Shown: piece after piece, positions 1-5,438 of the stretch
Layout of the letters: every line of letters starts with the position of its first letter
How positions within the stretch are numbered: the stretch's first letter is position 1
Source: an uncultured Clostridia bacterium
Lineage (GTDB): Bacteria; Bacillota; Clostridia; Oscillospirales; CAG-272
Assembly (NCBI GenBank): GCA_904502055.1
Contig: CAJGDZ010000016.1
Coordinates: forward strand, 1 to 17,715
Direction: 5' to 3'
Length of the DNA: 17,715 nt
Position numbers and translations under genes: made by a program
The notes under the pieces: generated by a model
The model's input: only the letters and a program-made list of their open reading frames with translations
Databases searched by the model: none
Told to the model about the DNA's origin: nothing

Positions 1-1860
1 CATGTAGAGCACCTCGTCGGTGACGCGGTGTACGGGCTGGCCGTCCTCACCGATCTCGTGAACCACCTTACGGTAGGGAGCTTCGATGAAGCCGTAGTCG
101 CTGATACGGGCATAGGTGGTCAGATACGAGATCAGACCGATGTTGGGTCCTTCAGGGGTCTCAATGGGACACATTCTTCCGTAGTGCGTATAGTGAACGT
201 CACGCACGTCGAAGGATGCGCGGTCACGCGAAAGACCGCCGGGACCGAGTGCCGAAAGACGTCTCTTGTGCGTCAGCTCGGCAAGCGGGTTGTTCTGGTC
301 CATAAACTGCGAAAGCTGAGAGGAACCGAAGAACTCACGGATAACAGAAACCACGGGACGGATATTGATGAGCGCCTGAGGCGACAGCTTCTCGTTGTCC
401 TGCGTAGCCATTCTCTCCTTGATGTTCTTGTCCATCTTGGCAAAGCCGATGCGGAGCTGGTTCTGAAGCTGCTCACCCACGCTGCGGATACGGCGGTTAC
501 CCAAATGGTCAATATCGTCAACACAGCCCACGCCGTGCGTCAGATTGAAGAGATAGTTGATCGATGCGAAGATATCATCCTTGGTGATGTGCTTGGGGCA
601 AAGCTCAGAAATACGCTCGCGGCACTTCTCCTTGATGGCATCAATATCGCCGCCGCACTCCTCGGCAATGGCAACAAGAACGGGCGTGCTTACGCGCTCA
701 CGAATGCCGCAATCGGCAAGATCCGTTCCAATAATATACTGAGGCTCAATGGTGTTGTTGGAGATTACGCGAACCGTCTTGCCATCCACCGCAAGATCCA
801 CCTCATTGACAGCGGCGCGCTCCATAGCGGCAGCGTCCTCTGCGCCAATCAAGGTACCGGCTGCGAAAAGAACCTCGCCGGTCAGGGGGCTGACTACGTC
901 GGAAGCCAGCGTTTGGCCAACGATACGTCCGGAAAGCGCCAGCTTCTTGTCGAACTTGTAACGTCCAACGGGCGCGATATCATATCGTCTCTGGTCAAAG
1001 AAGCAGTTGGAAAGCAATGTATGGGCCGACTCGACCAGCGGAGGCTCGCCGGGACGAAGCTTCTTGTAGATCTCCTTGAGGGCCTCGATGCCGACAGCCT
1101 CGCGGCTGCGCGCGGAAAGATCCTCGCATTCATCCTTCTCAAAGGTGATGGCAAGCTTTTCCTCCTCACCGAAGATCTTGTACACATCCTCCTTGGTCTC
1201 GATGGTAGAGCGATATTCGGTGGGCTTACCCTTAACCACATTGCCCACGGGCTCAACGCCCAGAGCGCGGATCAGGAGGGTAACCGGAACCTTACGCACC
1301 TTATCGATACGGACGTACGATACGCCGTTGATATCAATTTCATATTCGAGCCATGCGCCGCGGTACGGGATCACCTGCGCAGTATAGGTCTTCTTACCCG
1401 ACTTATCAAAAGCCGAAGCATAATACATTCCGGGCGAACGAACGATCTGCGATACGATAACACGCTCCGCACCGTTGATCACAAACGTACCCGTCTCGGT
1501 CATGATCGGGAACTCACCCATGAAAATGTCCGTCTGCTTTACCTCACCCGTCTGCTTGTTGGTGAGTCTCACGTTCACCTTCAGGGGCGCGGCATAGTTG
1601 GCCTCCCTGTCCTTGCACTCCTCAACGGAATACTTGGGCTTGGAGTCCAGAGAGTATGAAAGAAACTCGATAGACAGATTGCCGGAAAAGTCTGTAATCG
1701 GGGACACCTCATGCAGAACCTCATCCAGACCCTTCTCCAGAAGCCACTTGAACGACTGCGTCTGAATCTCGACAAGATTCGGCAGATCGATCGTGTTCTT
1801 CGTCTTGGAAAAGCTCATTCTTACGTTTTTGCCAAGTCTTTGCTCTTTCACGTTGACCAT
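1..1860 (-). CDS. rpoB: DNA-directed RNA polymerase subunit beta, N-terminal 620 residues (partial)
   Basis: Beta subunit of RNA polymerase, part of the catalytic core. Translation leftward from the ATG at 1858-1860 stays open to the window edge, giving 620 residues, about half of a normal beta subunit. It starts MVNVKEQRLGKNVRMSFSKT and carries the beta protrusion and lobe regions, then the rifampicin pocket: QFMDQNNPLAELTHKRRLS at residues 518-536, followed by ALGPGGL and later PIETPEGPNIGL. The residues equivalent to E. coli D516, H526 and S531 are D521, H531 and S536, all wild type, so the pocket predicts rifampicin sensitivity (inference). GGAG lies 10 nt before the ATG. The usual Firmicutes partners rplJ and rplL are not upstream; the divergent rpsT is. 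rpoC would be expected beyond the left edge. The identification is certain. Confidence 0.98.
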   Translation of the reverse strand, partial: MVNVKEQRLGKNVRMSFSKTKNTIDLPNLVEIQTQSFKWLLEKGLDEVLHEVSPITDFSGNLSIEFLSYSLDSKPKYSVEECKDREANYAAPLKVNVRLTNKQTGEVKQTDIFMGEFPIMTETGTFVINGAERVIVSQIVRSPGMYYASAFDKSGKKTYTAQVIPYRGAWLEYEIDINGVSYVRIDKVRKVPVTLLIRALGVEPVGNVVKGKPTEYRSTIETKEDVYKIFGEEEKLAITFEKDECEDLSARSREAVGIEALKEIYKKLRPGEPPLVESAHTLLSNCFFDQRRYDIAPVGRYKFDKKLALSGRIVGQTLASDVVSPLTGEVLFAAGTLIGAEDAAAMERAAVNEVDLAVDGKTVRVISNNTIEPQYIIGTDLADCGIRERVSTPVLVAIAEECGGDIDAIKEKCRERISELCPKHITKDDIFASINYLFNLTHGVGCVDDIDHLGNRRIRSVGEQLQNQLRIGFAKMDKNIKERMATQDNEKLSPQALINIRPVVSVIREFFGSSQLSQFMDQNNPLAELTHKRRLSALGPGGLSRDRASFDVRDVHYTHYGRMCPIETPEGPNIGLISYLTTYARISDYGFIEAPYRKVVHEIGEDGQPVHRVTDEVLYM

Positions 1861-2004
1861 TAAACAATCACTCCATTCACAGTAGTAGTTTTCCGAAAAA
1901 CGGAAAACTCCGGGGCTACCTTTTTCACCCTAATATATAATAGGATGCGTTTTTTCGCCATTCTGCCCACCGACATTTGGGCAGAGATAGCAATTATAAT
2001 GCAG
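1861..2004 (-). promoter_or_regulatory. rpoB 5' leader with two hairpins
   Basis: The predicted untranslated leader contains two clear stem-loops. One pairs TCTGCCCA at 1962-1969 with TGGGCAGA at 1978-1985 (8 bp, 8-nt loop). The other pairs 1887-1895 with 1901-1909 (AGTTTTCCG/CGGAAAACT, 9 bp, 5-nt loop of T on the transcript). The second lies about 25 nt before the rpoB Shine-Dalgarno. Neither is followed by a U-tract in the rpoB direction, so they are not obvious terminators. They could affect mRNA stability or rpoB translation (inference). No known riboswitch was recognised. Confidence 0.45.
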
Positions 2005-2010
2005 TTTAAT

Positions 2011-2039
2011 ATTTTACCATATGTTCCGCATATTGTCAA
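2011..2039 (-). promoter_or_regulatory. rpoB promoter, extended -10
   Basis: On the minus strand, TTGACA (2034-2039) is a perfect -35 box. It is followed after exactly 17 nt by TAAAAT (2011-2016), with TGG directly before the -10 (TGn extended element). The predicted start is near 2004, giving a leader of about 145 nt before the rpoB ATG. A second TATAAT at 1993-1998 has no good -35. Confidence 0.8.
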
Positions 2040-2123
2040 GAGTTTTTTTCAAATTTCTTGTATTTTTTTAAAAAACCTCAAAAAATCTTTTTTTATTTTT
2101 TTGAACTTTTTTTCAAAAACCTA
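2040..2123. promoter_or_regulatory. A/T-tract region between the divergent rpoB and rpsT promoters
   Basis: The 84 bp between the two outward-facing -35 boxes are almost pure A and T. They include runs of six to eight T or A at about 2043-2049, 2063-2069, 2070-2075, 2080-2085, 2088-2094, 2096-2103 and 2107-2113. Such tracts directly upstream of -35 boxes fit UP elements and intrinsic curvature, typical of strong ribosomal and RNA polymerase promoters. An open frame through here (1945-2217) is not credible as a gene. Confidence 0.5.
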
Positions 2124-2152
2124 TTGCAAAACCAAAAAAAGTGTGGTATATT
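2124..2152 (+). promoter_or_regulatory. rpsT promoter, extended -10
   Basis: TTGCAA (2124-2129), a 17-nt spacer and TATATT (2147-2152), with TGG immediately before the -10 (extended TGn). The start would be near 2159, about 80 nt before the rpsT ATG. Confidence 0.8.
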
Positions 2153-2171
2153 ATCATCTGTATGGACGAAT

Positions 2172-2201
2172 ACAGCGACACACCCTCTCAGGTGTCGTTG
2201 T
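2172..2201 (+). promoter_or_regulatory. Hairpin in the rpsT leader
   Basis: ACAGCGACAC (2172-2181) pairs with GTGTCGTTGT (2192-2201): a 10-bp stem with one G-U pair and a 10-nt loop. It lies about 12 nt after the predicted transcription start and 20 nt before the Shine-Dalgarno (GAGGGAG, 2221-2227). S20 represses its own translation in E. coli. Whether this hairpin plays that part here is inference. Confidence 0.4.
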
Positions 2202-2237
2202 TTGGACTTATTTTTGAAAAGAGGGAGATGAAAACAC

Positions 2238-2501
2238 ATGCCTAACATTAAAAGCGCTAAGAAAAGAGTAAAGGTTACCGAGGCAAAGACGCTTCAGAAC
2301 AAGATGTTCCGTTCTCAGCTCAAGACTGACATCAAGAAGTACGAGGCTGCTCTTGCTGCAGGTGATGTTGAGCTTGCAAAGGAGACCTACAGAGCAGCGG
2401 TTAAGAGACTTGACCGTGCATGCGCTCGCGGTCTTATGCACAAGAACACGGCCGCTCACAAGAAGAGCGCCTTCACCAAGAAGCTGAACACCCTGGCGTA
2501 A
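2238..2501 (+). CDS. rpsT: 30S ribosomal protein S20 (bS20)
   Basis: Small-subunit ribosomal protein that binds the 5' domain and helix 44 of 16S rRNA early in assembly. The 87-residue product matches the family length and pattern: MPNIKSAKKRVKVTEAKTLQ at the N-terminus, a central acidic helix, and MHKNTAAHKKSAFTKKLN near the C-terminus. It is all-helical and rich in Lys and Arg. The ATG at 2238 sits 10 nt after GAGGGAG (2221-2227). An alternative ATG at 2228 is out of frame and stops after five codons. The gene is monocistronic: it has its own extended -10 promoter and a 16-bp terminator starting 8 nt after the stop. Confidence 0.98.
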   Translation: MPNIKSAKKRVKVTEAKTLQNKMFRSQLKTDIKKYEAALAAGDVELAKETYRAAVKRLDRACARGLMHKNTAAHKKSAFTKKLNTLA

Positions 2502-2508
2502 GCCTTAG

Positions 2509-2550
2509 AAAAATGCGAGAACACAACGTGTTCTCGCATTTTTCTTTTTT
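2509..2550 (+). terminator. Intrinsic terminator of rpsT
   Basis: A perfect 16-bp stem, AAAAATGCGAGAACAC (2509-2524) with GTGTTCTCGCATTTTT (2528-2543), has a 3-nt loop and runs on into CTTTTTT. It begins 8 nt after the rpsT stop codon. Confidence 0.95.
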
Positions 2551-2677
2551 GGCCCGTTTGCTCCGAACCCCCTCTTCTTTCCATTTTCCGTTATACACCT
2601 ATACGCCCTCTCTTTTCCCAAGCAGGAGAAGTTCATTTTTTCTCTCCCTCTCGCATAGAATACCGAGAGAGGAGGCG

Positions 2678-3082
2678 ATGAAAACGGAATACAAGCAAAA
2701 TTCTCACACAATATGCCTCCGTATGGACGGCGTCACACTCGTACGCGGCGTTTTCCGCTACCCGCGTTTTGAGGCGTGCGACCTTTACGGTGAGCTGGCT
2801 CAAAACGCCGAGGATTGGCTGCGCACCTCCCTGCTTGCGCAAGCCTCGGAGGAATACAGCCAAGATCCCTCCCCCAAGAAATGCTTTTGCTTCCCTTTTT
2901 ACGAATATCGCTTTGAGGCGCAGATCACCCGGGAAACCGATCGGGAGATCTCGGTCTCGCTCCGCGTTACCCTTGCACGAAAAAGCAGCACAGACGCGCT
3001 CTCAAGCTGCGAGATCCTCGACCGCCTTCGTCTGCCCGACCTCGCACCTCTCCCACCGAAGCGAAAAAAGCACAGACATTAA
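2678..3082 (+). CDS. Hypothetical protein, 134 aa, possibly DUF4163/DUF3298-like
   Basis: Unrecognised small gene. The frame is open further upstream, into rpsT and its terminator, but the ATG at 2678 has an excellent GGAGG (2671-2675) two bases before it within GAGAGGAGGCG. That start gives 134 residues, beginning MKTEYKQNSHTICLRMDGV. No signal peptide or membrane segment is visible. The segment from YPRF (residues 28-31) through a helix to YEYRFEAQITRETDREISVS (about 75-95) loosely recalls the beta-rich fold of DUF4163/DUF3298 proteins such as the RsiV ectodomain. This is a weak pattern match, not an assignment. The tail is basic (PPKRKKHRH) and is encoded by the left arm of the terminator. 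The stop codon overlaps the convergent HAD gene by 4 bp. A weak candidate -10, TAGAAT (2656-2661), lies upstream. Confidence 0.7.
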   Translation: MKTEYKQNSHTICLRMDGVTLVRGVFRYPRFEACDLYGELAQNAEDWLRTSLLAQASEEYSQDPSPKKCFCFPFYEYRFEAQITRETDREISVSLRVTLARKSSTDALSSCEILDRLRLPDLAPLPPKRKKHRH

Positions 3083-3095
3083 GTCTGTGCTTTTT
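3064..3095. terminator. Bidirectional terminator shared by two convergent genes
   Basis: AAAAAGCACAGAC (3065-3077) pairs with GTCTGTGCTTTTT (3083-3095): a 13-bp stem with loop ATTAA. T-runs follow on both strands (TTTTT on plus, six T on minus). The TAA of the 134-aa gene (3080-3082) and the TAA of the HAD gene (3079-3081, minus) both lie in the 5-nt loop, so the arms encode the last residues of both proteins. Confidence 0.93.
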
Positions 3096-3909
3096 CTATA
3101 TACTCCACGAGATCGGCGATCACGCCCTCGTCATTGGAGCAAAGGCAGAGATCGGAGATATCCTTAATGCCCTGCATAGCGTTTGACGGGCAGACCGCCA
3201 CGTCGGCGGCGCGCAGAATGGAGAAATCGTTTTCAAAATCACCGCAGGCATAGATCTTCAGCTCCTTGCCCCCTGCGCGGTAATGTGCACGAAAGGGCTC
3301 CACCATCGACGCCTTGTTCACGCCCTTCATCTGCATCTCCAAAAGATGCGCGCTGGAGCAGTTAAACTCAAAGCGATCGGGAAATTTGCGTTCGATCGCC
3401 TCGCGAATACGCGGCACAACGGTCGCGTCATCGGTAAAGACCATTTTGTACCAGCCCTCATGCGTCCAGGTAGCAAACGGCGCAATGGTCTTTTCATCAA
3501 TGCCGTAATCCACGATCTGCGAAATGGCCTTGACGTCGGTCTCATCCATCAAAAAGCCGCCGCGGAAGGAAATGCGCATACTGGCGCTCGGAAACAGTCC
3601 TCGCACGTACGCCATCGCCTCGTAAGCGAGATCGCCGTCCATCACGATCTCCGAGAGCACTTTTTCCTCTTCAAAATCGTACAGATAGGTGCCGTTGCAA
3701 AGCACTGCGGGCGCGTTGACCAGCTTGTCCACGTTATGTACCATCTTGCCCAGACCGTAGTGCATACGGCCTGTCGAAAGCGAGAAAAGTCCGCCCTCGC
3801 TTTTAAAATATTCAATTGCCCGAACGTTTCTCTCCACCATTCGTCCGCCGCGGCCCAAAAAGGTACCGTCAAGGTCCGTCAGAATGGCAATTCCGTCAAA
3901 TTTTCCCAT
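3079..3909 (-). CDS. Cof-type HAD-IIB family sugar/cofactor phosphatase
   Basis: Haloacid dehalogenase superfamily hydrolase, cytosolic and Mg-dependent, expected to remove phosphate from sugar phosphates or a cofactor. The substrate cannot be told from sequence. All motifs are present in the 276 residues: motif I DLDGT with nucleophile D12 and acid/base D14; motif II STGR (45-48); motif III lysine in KGVNK (195-199); motif IV CGDFEND (222-228). The IIB cap fills about 85-190, giving the usual family length. It is the last gene of the long minus-strand cluster: the ATG lies 9 nt after the rluD stop, with a poor Shine-Dalgarno (GGTGGA inside rluD), so translational coupling is likely. It ends in the loop of the shared terminator. 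Confidence 0.92.
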   Translation of the reverse strand: MGKFDGIAILTDLDGTFLGRGGRMVERNVRAIEYFKSEGGLFSLSTGRMHYGLGKMVHNVDKLVNAPAVLCNGTYLYDFEEEKVLSEIVMDGDLAYEAMAYVRGLFPSASMRISFRGGFLMDETDVKAISQIVDYGIDEKTIAPFATWTHEGWYKMVFTDDATVVPRIREAIERKFPDRFEFNCSSAHLLEMQMKGVNKASMVEPFRAHYRAGGKELKIYACGDFENDFSILRAADVAVCPSNAMQGIKDISDLCLCSNDEGVIADLVEYIEKAQT

Positions 3910-3918
3910 ACGAAGTTA

Positions 3919-4869
3919 TTATTCCACCGTTTTTCTAAGTTTCTCTATCAAAGTCTTCATATTCTGCGAAAGCTCGCAGGAAAAAGTCATATTTTCGCCC
4001 GTACGCGGATGAATGAGCGATAACTCCGCCGCAAACAGACATTGACCGCAGATCAGGCTCTTATTTTCCTTCTCAAAGCCCGTTTTACCTCCGCCATACG
4101 TCGCGTCTCCAACCAGCGGATGCCCCAGATGCGCCATATGCACACGGATCTGATGCGTGCGCCCCGTTTCCAGAACACAGCGCACAAGGCAAAAGCCGCG
4201 ATAGCGCTCCAGCACCTCATAATGCGTCACGGCTCGGCGCGAAAAGCCCTGTGAGGGCGAAAGCACCGCCATTTTTTTGCGGTCGGTGGGGTTTCGTCCG
4301 ATCGGCGCATCCACCGTTCCCTTATCCTCGCGAAGGTTTCCCACCGTGAGGGCATAATACACGCGGCTCACCGTGTGATCCTTCAGCTGTGCCGAAAGCT
4401 TAAGATGCGCGGCGTCGTTTTTGGCAACCACCAAAAGGCCACCCGTATCCTTATCGATCCGATGCACGATGCCGGGGCGCATCACACCGCCCACACCCGA
4501 AAGCGAGCCCGAGCAATGGTGCAAAAGCGCGCTCACAAGCGTCCCGTCGTAATTTCCCGCGGCCGGATGCACCACCATCCCCTCGGGCTTGTTGACCACG
4601 ATGATGTCGGAATCCTCATATATAATATCCAGGGGAATGTCCTCAGGCTTTGCGTTCATCGGAACAGGCTCGGGAATATCCACCTCCACAAGCTCACCGC
4701 CCGCCAGTTTTAAATTCTTGGCGGCACTCTTTCCGTTCACCAGCGCCTGCCCTGCCTCGATGCGCTTGACAGCCGCCGAGCGCGTCATGTCTCCCCGCTC
4801 ACTGATAAAGACGTCCAGACGCTTTCCCGCGTCCTCCGCCTCCACCGTCAAGGTCAATCGCTCAGCCAT
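3919..4869 (-). CDS. rluD: RluA/RluD-family 23S rRNA pseudouridine synthase
   Basis: Isomerises uridine to pseudouridine in RNA, most likely in 23S rRNA. The 316 residues start with an S4 RNA-binding domain (about 12-65, RLDVFISERGDMTRSAAVKR), followed by the RluA catalytic domain. The catalytic loop is HRIDKDTGG, with the essential aspartate at D139. The closing motif GRTHQIRVHMAHLGHPLVGD is intact. The gene is homologous to B. subtilis ylyB, which also follows lspA. The exact target uridines are not certain, so the symbol is by orthology and position. Its start overlaps the lspA end by 8 nt (ATGGCTGA), and AAGGTG about 10 nt upstream could be its ribosome binding site, which indicates coupled translation. 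Confidence 0.93.
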   Translation of the reverse strand: MAERLTLTVEAEDAGKRLDVFISERGDMTRSAAVKRIEAGQALVNGKSAAKNLKLAGGELVEVDIPEPVPMNAKPEDIPLDIIYEDSDIIVVNKPEGMVVHPAAGNYDGTLVSALLHHCSGSLSGVGGVMRPGIVHRIDKDTGGLLVVAKNDAAHLKLSAQLKDHTVSRVYYALTVGNLREDKGTVDAPIGRNPTDRKKMAVLSPSQGFSRRAVTHYEVLERYRGFCLVRCVLETGRTHQIRVHMAHLGHPLVGDATYGGGKTGFEKENKSLICGQCLFAAELSLIHPRTGENMTFSCELSQNMKTLIEKLRKTVE

Positions 4870-5371
4870 TGTCTTTTTTCACCTTCTCCTCCCGATACTC
4901 ACGAAGAATATCCAGGAGCAGATATACAAACAGAATGCCCGCACCGACGCACACAAACGCGTCAGCGACGTTGAAGATCCAGCGCCAGATATTGGGGAAC
5001 AGACAAAAGTCAAAGAAATCAACCACCGTGCCGCCCCCAAAGGTGTCGCCGTAAAAAAGACGGTCGATCATATTTCCGATGCCGCCGCCCGCGATCATAG
5101 CAAGTGGGATCCACATAAGCTTTTGCTTCGGGCGGAACTTGATCAGATAAAAGATCACCGCCGCAATACCGACCGTGGACAGAACGAGAAAGACCCACCG
5201 ATGCTCCGCGAGCATACCGAAGGCCGAGCCCTCATTCCGAATATAGGTAAAATGAAACACGTTCGGCCAAAACGCGACCGACTCGTGAAGCTCCATAGTA
5301 AGCATCACGATCCACTTGGTAGCCTGATCCAGTGCCACCACGCCCGCGATCACCAAAAAATACAGCCACAT
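4862..5371 (-). CDS. lspA: Lipoprotein signal peptidase (signal peptidase II)
   Basis: Integral-membrane aspartic protease that cleaves the signal peptide of prolipoproteins after diacylglyceryl modification of the +1 cysteine. It has 169 residues with four predicted membrane segments (about 3-22, 58-77, 86-103, 135-154). Family motifs are clear: RNEGSAFG (45-52), GGGIGNMIDR (95-104), VVDFF with catalytic D118, and FNVADAFVCVG with catalytic D137. AGGAG lies 8 nt before the ATG. The gene follows ileS as in many Firmicutes but is separated from it by a stem-loop, so part of its expression may depend on read-through. It overlaps rluD by 8 nt. Confidence 0.97.
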   Translation of the reverse strand: MWLYFLVIAGVVALDQATKWIVMLTMELHESVAFWPNVFHFTYIRNEGSAFGMLAEHRWVFLVLSTVGIAAVIFYLIKFRPKQKLMWIPLAMIAGGGIGNMIDRLFYGDTFGGGTVVDFFDFCLFPNIWRWIFNVADAFVCVGAGILFVYLLLDILREYREEKVKKDNG

Positions 5372-5387
5372 AAAACTCTCCTGTTTG

Positions 5388-5429
5388 AAAACGGACTGCC
5401 GCCTTATTTAGGCTAAAGCAGTCCGTTTT
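5388..5429 (-). terminator. Stem-loop between ileS and lspA (attenuating or bidirectional terminator)
   Basis: AAAACGGACTGC (5388-5399) pairs with GCAGTCCGTTTT (5418-5429). Inside it GCCT (5401-5404) pairs with AGGC (5410-5413). In the ileS direction only TTTT and then C follows the stem, a weak U-tract. On the plus strand TTTTTCTTTTT follows, a much better terminator for transcription running against the operon. Partial termination after ileS is plausible. Confidence 0.7.
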
Positions 5430-5438
5430 TCTTTTTAT

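Noticed and set aside
28..1659. 543-codon open frame on the plus strand, opposite rpoB
   Set aside because: Shadow of rpoB codon use; low-complexity Leu/Arg/Val-rich translation with no family match, and rpoB on the other strand is certain.
1945..2217. 90-codon frame in the rpoB-rpsT intergenic region
   Set aside because: It runs through both promoters and poly-T tracts, has no ribosome binding site, and encodes Phe/Lys runs typical of translated AT-rich control DNA.
2228..2245. Five-codon leader peptide overlapping the rpsT start (ATG at 2228)
   Set aside because: The Shine-Dalgarno touches this ATG without any spacing; its spacing fits the rpsT ATG at 2238 instead.
2420..2677. N-terminal extension of the 134-aa gene into rpsT
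   Set aside because: The extension overlaps rpsT and its terminator; the ATG at 2678 has a GGAGG directly upstream.
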